From: Methanohalophilus levihalophilus
GTDB lineage: Archaea; Halobacteriota; Methanosarcinia; Methanosarcinales; Methanosarcinaceae
Assembly: GCF_017874375.1 (NCBI RefSeq)
Contig: NZ_JAGGLK010000003.1
Coordinates: forward strand, 124,001-188,000
DNA: 64,000 nucleotides
Direction: 5' to 3'
The translations under genes and the position numbers were made by a program. Below the pieces are notes generated by a model. It saw only the letters and a program-made list of their open reading frames with translations. It was not told the DNA's origin and did no database searches. Positions 24,636 to 32,362 of this stretch are shown here, in pieces. How positions within the stretch are numbered: position 1 is the stretch's first letter; each line of letters starts with the position of its first letter.

Positions 24636-26626
24636 AACAAAAGATCACTGTAGCTGTTGCCGGTAATCCTAACGTTGGGAAAACAACTTTGTTTAATGCG
24701 CTTACAGGTGCCCGTCAGAAGGTCGGGAACTGGGCAGGAGTAACCGTTGAGAAAAAGGTAGGTACAAGGGAACACGGCAACTATGAAATCGAAATAGTTG
24801 ACTTGCCCGGAACATACAGTCTTACTGCTTACTCCATGGACGAGGTTGTTGCCAGGGATTTCATCATAAACGAGAAACCGGATATTGTACTTCAGGTTGT
24901 GGATTCCACAAATCTTGAGAGAAACATGTATCTGACAACCCAATTGCTGGAACTTGGTTCAAGGCTTGTGCTTGCACTCAACATGTCTGATCTCGCAGAA
25001 TCGAGGGGGGAATCAGTTGATCATGATAAACTTCAGGAATTCCTGAAAGTCCCTGCAATAAAAACAGTTGCAAGCAGCAAGGAAGGAATAACTCTCCTTC
25101 TGGATGAAATTGTGAATCAATTCGAGAATCCGGGCCAGCCGGAACATGAAATTGGTTATGGGAAGGAACTCGAAGATATCATTTGCAAACTTGAAAGTAT
25201 CCTTGAAAAGGACGAAGTCTTTTCCTCCCTTTATCCACTGCGCTGGCTAAGTGTAAAACTCCTTGAAGGGGATGCAGACGCTCTTGAAAAACTCAGGGAA
25301 AGCAAAGTGGGGAAAGATGTTCAGAATCTGCTTTCAGGTCTGGATACTGATATTTATGAAGCCGAAATGGCTGATAAGAGGTACGAATTCATCGGTAGTC
25401 TTCTCCCACAGGTTTGCACCGGTTGCTCTGAACAGGTAACAGCTTCCGACCTTATCGATAAGGTTGTGACAAACAAGTATCTCGGAATTCCAATTTTTCT
25501 TTCACTCATGTGGGGAATGTTTGAACTTACATTTGCATTTGCCACTCCTTTCATGGACATGATTGACATGTTCTTTGGTTGGCTTGGAGGGTTTGTAGCA
25601 GCAAACATTGAGACACAATGGCTTGCTTCCCTGCTTGGTGATGGAATAGTCGCAGGTGTTGGATCAGTTGTACTGTTTGTCCCCAACATTTTCATTCTGT
25701 TCTTCATCCTTGCACTTCTGGAAGGTAGCGGATACCTTGCAAGAGCTGCGTTTATCATGGACAGGATAATGTATTCTGTGGGCCTTCAGGGTAAATCATT
25801 CATACCCATGCTTATGGGATTTGGGTGTTCTGTCCCTGCAATCATGGCTACGCGGACACTTGAAGATGAAAAGGATCGTCTGGTAACCATGCTTGTGGCT
25901 CCGTTCATGTCCTGCGGTGCCAGACTTCCTGTCTATGTACTGCTTGCTGGAACTTTCTTCGGCAGGCAGGCCGGAACAATCATCTTCGGTCTCTATGTGC
26001 TGGGAATCCTTGTTGCAATAGCATCAGCGAAGTTGTTCAGGAGCACATTGCTCAGAGGTGAATCATCACCGTTCATCATGGAATTACCCCCTTACAGAAG
26101 TCCATCACTGAAGACATCCGTTCTGCACATGTGGGCACAGGGATACCTGTATCTCAGGAAAGTTGGGACAGTCATTGTTGGTGGTGTCACCATCATATGG
26201 TTGCTTGCTTCCTTCCCGTCGGGTGTGGAATACGGTAGTGAGCAAAGTTTCATCGGGATACTCGGTCATCTCATCGAACCTCTGGTTGCACCACTTGGCT
26301 TCGATTGGAAGATTGCAGTCTCTCTTGTGTTTGGATTTGTTGCCAAGGAAGTAGTAGTTGGTTCACTTGGTGTCCTTTATGGCTCAGGTGAGGACGAAGC
26401 TCTTCTTTCAGGCGCACTTCTTGCAGATCCGACATTCACTCCGGCAATTGCCCTCGGACTGATGGTATTCACATTGCTCTATGTGCCGTGTATTGGTACA
26501 GTGGCTGTGATTAAGAAAGAATCCGGCTCATGGAGATGGATGGGATTCGCTGCGGCCTATACAACATTTGTTGCCTGGATGCTTGCATTCATCACAGTGA
26601 AGTTTGGAGGATTTGTGCTCGGATAA
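24632..26626 (+). CDS. feoB: FeoB ferrous-iron transporter
   Basis: A 664-residue membrane GTPase importing Fe(II). The N-terminal G domain shows G1 GNPNVGKTT, G2 WAGVTVEKK, G3 DLPGTYSL and G4 LNMSD. The membrane half carries the two Gate motifs, including the conserved Cys in GFGCSVPAIMATR and LYVPCIGTVAVIK. The start is TTG, overlapping the second feoA. The order feoA-feoA-feoB suits coordinated expression under iron limitation. Confidence 0.97.
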   Translation: MKQKITVAVAGNPNVGKTTLFNALTGARQKVGNWAGVTVEKKVGTREHGNYEIEIVDLPGTYSLTAYSMDEVVARDFIINEKPDIVLQVVDSTNLERNMYLTTQLLELGSRLVLALNMSDLAESRGESVDHDKLQEFLKVPAIKTVASSKEGITLLLDEIVNQFENPGQPEHEIGYGKELEDIICKLESILEKDEVFSSLYPLRWLSVKLLEGDADALEKLRESKVGKDVQNLLSGLDTDIYEAEMADKRYEFIGSLLPQVCTGCSEQVTASDLIDKVVTNKYLGIPIFLSLMWGMFELTFAFATPFMDMIDMFFGWLGGFVAANIETQWLASLLGDGIVAGVGSVVLFVPNIFILFFILALLEGSGYLARAAFIMDRIMYSVGLQGKSFIPMLMGFGCSVPAIMATRTLEDEKDRLVTMLVAPFMSCGARLPVYVLLAGTFFGRQAGTIIFGLYVLGILVAIASAKLFRSTLLRGESSPFIMELPPYRSPSLKTSVLHMWAQGYLYLRKVGTVIVGGVTIIWLLASFPSGVEYGSEQSFIGILGHLIEPLVAPLGFDWKIAVSLVFGFVAKEVVVGSLGVLYGSGEDEALLSGALLADPTFTPAIALGLMVFTLLYVPCIGTVAVIKKESGSWRWMGFAAAYTTFVAWMLAFITVKFGGFVLG

Positions 26627-26642
26627 AAAGGAGATGTTAAAA

Positions 26643-27080
26643 ATGGAAAATCACAAAACAATGGAATTGTTTTCCTTCATATTGGGTCTGAGCTATTCAC
26701 TGGCTGGGATTGTGCAGATTGGAAAGGGTATTGGTCTCCTGAATTCAGCCTTTGCAGAGAGTCTGTTTATTCCCGGGGAAACAGCAGGTGGATTTGTGCT
26801 TCTGGTAGTGGGTGCCGTGTTTATCGCTGGATGGAATACTTTCCGGGCAGATCAGCAGGAAGGAATTGCTTATGTTTATGTAGGGATTCTGCTTTCACTG
26901 ATCTTTGCAGCAGTTTACATGCTCTCAATGGTTGCGAACGGTATGGAAGCCTACCTGCTTTCAGCAGAAGGATTTGAAAACTGGACTCCGCTTTCAGACC
27001 TGAAGCCGGCTGTATATTTGGGTCTGGCTGCACTTGGAGCTTATCTCGGGTGGAAGGAAAAATTCTCCTTCTCCGCCTGA
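26643..27080 (+). CDS. four-helix membrane protein of the feo operon
   Basis: A 145-residue protein with four predicted membrane helices (about residues 8-30, 45-65, 72-97 and 120-140) and no recognised domain. ATG 26643 is chosen because GGAG lies nine bases upstream; ATG 26634 would abut that site. It lies 16 bp behind feoB and before a FeoC-like gene, so a role in iron uptake or FeoB assembly is inferred from context alone. Confidence 0.8.
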   Translation: MENHKTMELFSFILGLSYSLAGIVQIGKGIGLLNSAFAESLFIPGETAGGFVLLVVGAVFIAGWNTFRADQQEGIAYVYVGILLSLIFAAVYMLSMVANGMEAYLLSAEGFENWTPLSDLKPAVYLGLAALGAYLGWKEKFSFSA

Positions 27081-27119
27081 ATTAATACTTGAAAATAAAA
27101 AGGAGGTGCAATTCTGGTA

Positions 27120-27410
27120 ATGGGATACAAGGCAGTGCTGAAGAATTTTGATGATTTCAGCAAAACCGGTTCCTTCTCATTTAATGAGATGGCTGCAAAA
27201 ATGAATATGAGTTCAGGACAGCTAAAAGGTATGATTGATATGATGGAACGCATGGGTCACATTGAAGAAGTAAAAACCTCGTGTTCTGCTTCAGGTTCCG
27301 GATGTTCCAAATGCCATAGTTCCGGCTGTGGAAGCGGCATGTCTCCAACTCTTCTTGGTGTCACATACCGGCTTACAGAAAAAGGTAGAAAGGTTTGTGC
27401 AGAAGCATAA
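27120..27410 (+). CDS. FeoC-like winged-helix protein with Cys cluster
   Basis: A 96-residue protein. An N-terminal winged helix (residues 1-50, with FNEMAAKMNMSSGQLKGMID) is followed by a cysteine-rich loop, CSASGSGCSKCHSSGCG, and a C-terminal wing (GVTYRLTEKGRKV). This matches FeoC, a small Fe-S-binding regulator or stabiliser of FeoB, although the Cys loop here is longer than in enterobacterial FeoC. AGGAGGTG lies 11 bases upstream of the ATG. It is the last gene of the feo operon. Confidence 0.85.
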   Translation: MGYKAVLKNFDDFSKTGSFSFNEMAAKMNMSSGQLKGMIDMMERMGHIEEVKTSCSASGSGCSKCHSSGCGSGMSPTLLGVTYRLTEKGRKVCAEA

Positions 27411-27431
27411 ACCTTTTTTGTTTAATAAAAA

Positions 27432-28394
27432 TCACTCAACTTTTCTTCTGACAAGGGATCCATCACGCATCTTAATGGTGATATATTTCCCCTCATCCGA
27501 AGCTTCATATTTGTTGTACTGGAGGGAAGCAAATCTTCCGGCATCGAGATATTTTTTGAGTAACTCAATGTCCTGTTTTTCCAGTTTTCCTTTTTGGGCA
27601 GGTGGGCTAATACTTGCTTTCTTGTGAGAAAGGATGGTGCCATCTTTCATGTCTGCCCCAACATATCCCTGCATTTCCTCAGCAATCAAATAACCGGCTT
27701 TCATGAAAGCGCCTGCAAATTCCCCGCATTTACCCTTTACAACAACAGTGCCACCGTTAAGATGGGATGCTGTATTCATCCCTGCATTTCCTTCAATAAT
27801 GAGAGTTCCTTTTTGCATCAGCAAGCCGGAACCATTGTACACATTACCTGTGACCTGGATTTCGACATCACAACTGCAACGAGCTGCGATAGTGCCTCTT
27901 AGGACATTATCGGAAAGAACAAGTTTATGCCCTTCCAGCTTGTTGGAAATCGGAGTTTCGTCCGGATTATTGCATAATAAATCCGTGATGGATACGAATT
28001 TCCTGTAGCCTTCACTATCTGATTCAACTTCAATGATGTTCCCCAAAGGCTCGGCAATTTCCCCGCTCACATACATCGTACCGGAAACCATGCCCATTCC
28101 GGCTTCAATGCCTACATTCCCGTCGACGATAATTGTTCCTGCTTTCTCGACACCGCCGTTTCCTCCCAGATGCTCAATGCTTGCTCCCATGCTATGTGCA
28201 AGCTGCTCTCCGGTGTCTCCTTTTATGTGCACGGTTTCCCCGGCCTTCAGGGCCTCAACAATTTCCCTGTAAGTATGGGTGGATCCTTTCTGGCCTGGAA
28301 TGACGGTATCCCGCTCAAAGTTGCTGCTCCAGCAGAAGTCAAAGGTATAGTCACACAGCTTATCAACCGGGTTTTCAAGTTCAAGCAGGATCAT
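27432..28394 (-). CDS. GXGXG-repeat protein (GltB alpha-domain / FwdC-like)
   Basis: A 320-residue beta-helix protein built of repeats such as GTIIVDGNVGIEAGMG, GTLIIEGNAGMNTASH and GGTVVVKGKCGEFAGAF. This is the GXGXG domain shared by the C-terminal part of glutamate synthase and subunit C of formylmethanofuran dehydrogenase. It is not the glutamate synthase subunit itself, which is encoded at 57310-58050. A ferredoxin gene lies 6 bp upstream, followed by CGGC and DUF166 genes. A scaffold role in a redox complex is plausible; the reaction is unknown. Confidence 0.85.
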   Translation of the reverse strand: MILLELENPVDKLCDYTFDFCWSSNFERDTVIPGQKGSTHTYREIVEALKAGETVHIKGDTGEQLAHSMGASIEHLGGNGGVEKAGTIIVDGNVGIEAGMGMVSGTMYVSGEIAEPLGNIIEVESDSEGYRKFVSITDLLCNNPDETPISNKLEGHKLVLSDNVLRGTIAARCSCDVEIQVTGNVYNGSGLLMQKGTLIIEGNAGMNTASHLNGGTVVVKGKCGEFAGAFMKAGYLIAEEMQGYVGADMKDGTILSHKKASISPPAQKGKLEKQDIELLKKYLDAGRFASLQYNKYEASDEGKYITIKMRDGSLVRRKVE

Positions 28395-28400
28395 TTATTC

Positions 28401-28799
28401 TCATCCGTGAATAAGTGCAGGGAGACAGCGGGTACATACCCAGATGCTTTCCTTACCATGCCTGAGTGGCATGAGGTATCTTTCATTTTCGCTGAGGCCG
28501 CACTGGAAGCAGTGGATTGATGTGTCTTCATGCTTTGTTTCTTTTGCTTCTTCATCCCTTTTCACCTTAGCAGCAGCTACGGCTTCCGGACTGAAATCCA
28601 CGGTTTGTCTTTCTTCAATGGAAATTGCATCCTGTGGGCAGACTCCGATACAGAATCCCATTCCGTCACAGAGCTCCTCGGATACAACCTTTGCTTTACC
28701 ATCGATTATCTGGATAGCTCCCTCAGCACAGGGCGAAACACACTTTCCACAACCGTTACACTTTTCCTCATCGATATGTACTATCATTCTCTTTACCAT
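28401..28799 (-). CDS. 4Fe-4S ferredoxin-type protein with Cys tail
   Basis: A 132-residue protein. Two ferredoxin motifs lie at the N-terminus: CNGCGKCVSPCAEGAI, then a second with spacing CDGMGFCIGVCP, followed by a linker. A C-terminal zinc-ribbon-like part (HCFQCGLSENERY ... CTRCLP) adds two more CxxC pairs. The ATG at 28799 sits six bases after GGAGGT. It is placed between the GXGXG and CGGC genes, so it is probably the electron carrier of that cluster. Confidence 0.88.
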   Translation of the reverse strand: MVKRMIVHIDEEKCNGCGKCVSPCAEGAIQIIDGKAKVVSEELCDGMGFCIGVCPQDAISIEERQTVDFSPEAVAAAKVKRDEEAKETKHEDTSIHCFQCGLSENERYLMPLRHGKESIWVCTRCLPALIHG

Positions 28800-28812
28800 T
28801 CACAAACCTCCA

Positions 28813-29145
28813 TTAGTGATGTGTACCTTCAACAACTTCAAACCCGGCGTCTTCGAAAGTTTTCCTGATAGAATCCACATGCGGGCATTCCGGATAATTT
28901 TCCATCAGCATGCAGGAACTCAGGTGAACCGTATCTATTCCGGATTTTTTCAGGGATTTGGCAAGCCGGTATGTTCGTCTTCCCGGGCAGCCACCACAGG
29001 TGAAAAAGGCCGCCATCTCCGTATCATCGTCATAATCGCTAAATTTCACTTTCCGCCCGTTGAAAGCCTTAAAACAACCGGTTCCGGGACAGGCTTCCGC
29101 TGTGATGTCACAGCGAACTACGGCTATCTTCCTTTTGCCTTCCAT
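28813..29145 (-). CDS. CGGC-domain protein
   Basis: A 110-residue protein of the CGGC family, named for the motif seen here as FFTCGGCPGRR near residue 54. It also has VVRCDITAEACPGTGC at the N-terminus and HLSSCMLMENYPECPH near residue 80, giving at least seven Cys that could bind metal or an Fe-S cluster. ATG 29145 follows GAGGG by six bases. The biochemical function of the family is unknown. The gene is co-directional and nearly overlapping with DUF166. Confidence 0.88.
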   Translation of the reverse strand: MEGKRKIAVVRCDITAEACPGTGCFKAFNGRKVKFSDYDDDTEMAAFFTCGGCPGRRTYRLAKSLKKSGIDTVHLSSCMLMENYPECPHVDSIRKTFEDAGFEVVEGTHH

Positions 29146-29147
29146 AA

Positions 29148-29930
29148 TCAACCCTCATTTTGCGCTTCTTTGATTGCGGAATCAACGCTTTCTCTTATTA
29201 TGTATCCTGCTTCGTGGAGAATTGTGTCCCCGATCTCCGGATCCTGCTGCATACTTGCAGTACATGGGTATGCATGGTGTGCCTTTGAGACAGTTTCCTT
29301 GAACTCTTCCACATCTGAATGTGAGAGTTTCCTTGCAACGTACCATGTGCATCCACATGGGGCATCCCTTATCACCCTTGCAAGGGCAATTCCTTTTCCT
29401 GAATCATCAAGCTCCAGATAGAGTTTTGGTCTTCCAAACCCGAGGTTCACAAAGGAATCAATATAATGTTTCCCGGTTTTTTGCAGGCTGCAGAAAGGCT
29501 TTGGGAATTCACACTCTACTCCCATGTCTTCAAGTTTTTTCCTCAACTGCCCTACTAGCCCTGCCGGTGCAAGAGAGGGATTTTCTCCGGGAGCGATTAC
29601 AGCTTTTGCATTTGACCTTTTTGCAAGTTCCGGGAGTGCAGCCAGAATGTCCGGATGCAGGTTGAGTGCAAGCAGGAGGTCACATGATGCCATTTTTTCC
29701 GGGAGGAACTCTTCTGGTTCTTCAATAAACTCCGGGAGATCAGAGGTAAACTCATGCAACTCAACAATATCCATTGCATAAGAGGGCCGGAATTCCCTGC
29801 AGTGATCGCAGAGTTCTCCGCAGGAAGTACAGAATCCGTTGTCATTGATGAGATTACCGATAACCTTCCTTCCAAACTCATCGCCGTAACAAATGCTAAT
29901 TCTGATTTTTTCAACGTCTGTCTCTGTTAT
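29148..29930 (-). CDS. DUF166 family protein, apparently starting at ATA
   Basis: A protein of the archaeal DUF166 family (sometimes labelled thymidylate synthase-like, function unproven). The conserved N-terminal part, IRISICYGDEFGRKVIGNL and CTSCGELCDHC, is encoded upstream of the first in-frame ATG at 29774, so that ATG cannot be the true start. No ATG, GTG or TTG occurs in frame between the preceding stop and 29774. A strong ribosome site GGAGGG (29936-29941) stands five to six bases before an ATA codon at 29930, giving a 260-residue product. Alternatively, one missing A in the six-A run at 29906-29911 would put TTG 29914 in frame. Four clustered Cys suggest metal binding. Confidence 0.75.
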   Translation of the reverse strand: MTETDVEKIRISICYGDEFGRKVIGNLINDNGFCTSCGELCDHCREFRPSYAMDIVELHEFTSDLPEFIEEPEEFLPEKMASCDLLLALNLHPDILAALPELAKRSNAKAVIAPGENPSLAPAGLVGQLRKKLEDMGVECEFPKPFCSLQKTGKHYIDSFVNLGFGRPKLYLELDDSGKGIALARVIRDAPCGCTWYVARKLSHSDVEEFKETVSKAHHAYPCTASMQQDPEIGDTILHEAGYIIRESVDSAIKEAQNEG

Positions 29931-29953
29931 ATGATCCCTCCGGGCAGGCAGAA

Positions 29954-29997
29954 TATACTCTGTATACCTAGTATATTATAGATACCGCTATATATAG
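29954..29997 (-). promoter_or_regulatory. promoter with tandem TATAC/GTATA dyads before DUF166
   Basis: TATAC-TCT-GTATA (29954-29966) overlaps TATAC-CTA-GTATA (29963-29975), giving two linked 13-bp dyads with 3-base centres. Upstream on the minus strand the palindrome CTATATATAG (29988-29997) can serve as TATA box. The dyads would overlie the expected start of transcription, as expected for a repressor site. The regulator is unknown. Confidence 0.45.
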
Positions 29998-30022
29998 ACT
30001 GTGGTCTGCTACCAAGTACTTA

Positions 30023-30049
30023 AAAAAAGAAACGCCTGTTATAACAGGC
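30023..30049 (-). terminator. hairpin plus T-run terminator
   Basis: On the minus strand GCCTGTTATAACAGGC (perfect 16-base palindrome, 30034-30049) is followed by GTTTCTTTTTTTAA. It overlaps the last codons of the small membrane protein gene and would end the cyclophilin transcript. Confidence 0.7.
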
Positions 30050-30167
30050 TAAAAACTACGTTGTACGTGAGTATGAAAATCAATACCAGTATGACCATGA
30101 GGAAGAGCTTTTTAAGCTCTGAATAATTCCTTCCTATGGCATTTCCAAGCCTTAACCAGAATCCCAT
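30039..30167 (-). CDS. 42-residue single-span membrane microprotein
   Basis: A short gene: ATG at 30167 behind AAAAGGT, stop inside the terminator hairpin. The product starts MGFWLRLGNAIGRNYSELKK and ends with one hydrophobic helix (about residues 21-40, LFLMVILVLIFILTYNVVFS). A basic and polar N-terminus followed by a clean helix suggests a real tail-anchored microprotein, not chance. It lies 21 bp behind the cyclophilin gene and shares its terminator. The function is unknown; a Sec61/SecE-like or accessory role is speculation. Confidence 0.7.
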   Translation of the reverse strand: MGFWLRLGNAIGRNYSELKKLFLMVILVLIFILTYNVVFSLL

Positions 30168-30188
30168 ATCATACCTTTTTCTTAATTT

Positions 30189-30620
30189 TTATTCTTCTTC
30201 TATCCGAAGCCTGGTCATTACGTCTCCCTGTCTGACTTTATGGACCACGTCCATTCCATCAATGACTTTCCCGAATACTGTATGAACACCATCAAGATGG
30301 GGCTGTGGGGAATGGGTTATGAAGAACTGGCTTCCTCCGGTGTTTTTACCTGCATGTGCCATTGAAAGTGCACCGGTTCCGTGTTTTTGTGGATTTCCTT
30401 TAGTTTCACATTTAATTGTCCATCCAGGTCCGCCTGTGCCATCTCCCTTTGGACAACCGCCCTGGATCACGAAGTCGGAAATTACTCTGTGGAATGTAAG
30501 GCCATTGTAGAATCCTTGCTTGATAAGTTTTTCAAAGTTAGCCACTGTTTTAGGTGCATCCTTTTCAAATAGTTCAAGAACAATGTCGCCACTCTCAGTT
30601 TCGATAATTGCTTTTTTCAT
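30189..30620 (-). CDS. cyclophilin-type peptidyl-prolyl cis-trans isomerase
   Basis: A 143-residue cytoplasmic cyclophilin that speeds proline isomerisation during folding. The catalytic Arg is in [13 protein letters not shown], and [23 protein letters not shown] and HTVFGKV complete the active groove. It is the short single-domain form without signal peptide. The small membrane protein gene follows in the same transcript. Confidence 0.95.
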   Translation of the reverse strand: MKKAIIETESGDIVLELFEKDAPKTVANFEKLIKQGFYNGLTFHRVISDFVIQGGCPKGDGTGGPGWTIKCETKGNPQKHGTGALSMAHAGKNTGGSQFFITHSPQPHLDGVHTVFGKVIDGMDVVHKVRQGDVMTRLRIEEE

Positions 30621-30762
30621 TTTAAGACTCCATAGATATAAGATTAAAATACGTCTGGCTTTTTTAGCTTTCGCTTTACGGCTGTTTTTATTCCTTATAG
30701 TAAATAAAGGTGGTTAGTATTTACCCTTTTGCAAAACACAAAACTTAAGGAACTAAGAAAAC

Positions 30763-30775
30763 ACGGAAAATCCGT
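30763..30775 (-). terminator. terminator behind thiC
   Basis: ACGGATTTTCCGT (minus strand) forms a short perfect stem and stands between T-rich tracts (CTTTTTTT before, GTTTTCTT after). It lies 42 bp beyond the thiC stop. Confidence 0.5.
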
Positions 30776-30816
30776 AAAAAAAGAAAGAAAAGAAAGGATA
30801 AGTAATGCCAGAGGCA

Positions 30817-32103
30817 TTACTTGCAGAGGTCGTAACTCTGGTTAACGATCTTGAGTGCGCAGAAGTCACCGCACATGGTGCATGCATCTGTGTCTTCTGG
30901 GGCACGACTGTTTCTGATTTCTCTTGCGAGTTCTGGGTCAAGTGCCTGCTCGTACATTGCTTCCCAGTCAAGTTTTGCGCGTGCTCTGCCCATTGCGAGG
31001 TCAACGTCACGGCTTTCCTTGTACTTTACCATGTCACCAACGTGTGCTGCAATCCTTGATGTCTTGACACCTTCAATTACATCTTCTTTGTTTGGAAGTG
31101 CAAGGTGTTCTGCTGGTGTTACGTAGCAGAGGAAGTCACAGCCCACGGATGCGGATGTGGCTGCTCCGATTGCTGTTACGATGTGGTCGCGACCTGCGCC
31201 GATGTCTGATACGAGTGGACCAAGCATGTAGAATGGCTTTCCATCGCTCATTGATTTCATCAGTTTAACGTTCATCTCTACTTCGTCGAGTGGAACGTGG
31301 CCTGGACCTTCGACAATGACCTGAAGACCATATTTGTCGTGTGCTTTCTGTGCACATTCTGAGTTGATAATCAATTCCTGAATCTGTGCCCTGTCGGTAG
31401 CATCGTGGATTGCACCTGCGCGCATTCCGTTACCTGTGGAAAGGGTAACTTCGTGTTCCTTGAGGATTTCACAGAGATAATCGAAGTCTGCGTAAAGTGG
31501 GTTTTCCTTTTCGTTGTGGAGCATCCATGTGCTCATGAAAGCACCGCCACGGGAACAGAGTCCGCCATAGCGACCGTGTGCTTTGAGCCTGTCGAGAACA
31601 ATGTTGTTGATACCAGTGTGAATTGCCATGAAGTTGGTACCGAGTTTTGCCTGTTCTTCGGTTGCGTTCCAGAGGTCGTCTTCTGTCATGTGGACAATAG
31701 AGCCGTCTCTCTTGGCTGCTGATATGAATGCCTGGTACAGTGGGACTGAACCAACAGACAGGGAAATTGCGTCACAGACTTTCTTCCTGATGCCGAGGAA
31801 ATCTCCACCGGTTCCGAGCTCCATGAGGGTGTCTGCACCGGCTGCTTCTGCTGCCTTTGCTTTTTCAACTTCTGCTTCTTCGTCAATGATGTCGGAGGAA
31901 GCACCAATGGATGCGTTCACTTTTGTCCTTAATCCTTCACCAATTCCGCAGTGTTTGATGTCCCTGTATGGAGTTACCGGGATTACAATTCTTCCTGCAG
32001 CGATTCCGCGGCGGATAAATTCAGGATCTTTGCCTTCATTTGCTGCCACAATCTTCATTTCTTCGGTGATTACACCACGTTTTGCATCTTCTACGAGTGA
32101 CAT
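30817..32103 (-). CDS. thiC: phosphomethylpyrimidine synthase ThiC
   Basis: A radical-SAM enzyme converting aminoimidazole ribotide to hydroxymethylpyrimidine phosphate in thiamine synthesis. It has 428 residues of the short archaeal and bacterial form. The Fe-S motif CTMCGDFC lies near the C-terminus, as required for this unusual radical-SAM family. Conserved blocks include GADTLMELGTGGDF, EGPGHVPLDEVEMN and YMLGPLVSDIGAGRDH. GAGGT lies seven bases upstream of the ATG. The 259-bp upstream region shows no TPP riboswitch pattern. The YjbQ gene at 48060 may also belong to thiamine metabolism. Confidence 0.97.
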   Translation of the reverse strand: MSLVEDAKRGVITEEMKIVAANEGKDPEFIRRGIAAGRIVIPVTPYRDIKHCGIGEGLRTKVNASIGASSDIIDEEAEVEKAKAAEAAGADTLMELGTGGDFLGIRKKVCDAISLSVGSVPLYQAFISAAKRDGSIVHMTEDDLWNATEEQAKLGTNFMAIHTGINNIVLDRLKAHGRYGGLCSRGGAFMSTWMLHNEKENPLYADFDYLCEILKEHEVTLSTGNGMRAGAIHDATDRAQIQELIINSECAQKAHDKYGLQVIVEGPGHVPLDEVEMNVKLMKSMSDGKPFYMLGPLVSDIGAGRDHIVTAIGAATSASVGCDFLCYVTPAEHLALPNKEDVIEGVKTSRIAAHVGDMVKYKESRDVDLAMGRARAKLDWEAMYEQALDPELAREIRNSRAPEDTDACTMCGDFCALKIVNQSYDLCK

Positions 32104-32362
32104 GATTATACCTCACTGTGTATGGTCGTGAGATGAAACAGATTTTATTTAAAGGTTCTCAAAAAATCAACTTTAGTTGTTCTCCAACGAAATTGTTTAA
32201 TCCTCAGAAGAATGCTTCTGTATTGTTTCAGATAAAAGAGAAAAATCGCTCTTAGGATCTGCTTTTCTAGGCGTGATAATATGAAGTGTGAAGAGTTTGC
32301 TATGTGCAAAAAACAATGGGATTTAACTTGAAATCAAATAAAACTGATTGAAAACTCTTGCA

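Noticed and set aside
28444-29421. A 325-codon open frame on the plus strand
   Set aside because: It is antisense to three clearly recognisable genes (ferredoxin, CGGC, DUF166), has low-complexity Ser/Phe-rich content and no domain.
32104-32362. TPP riboswitch before thiC
   Set aside because: Neither the CUGAGA core nor the usual second conserved block is visible on the minus strand.
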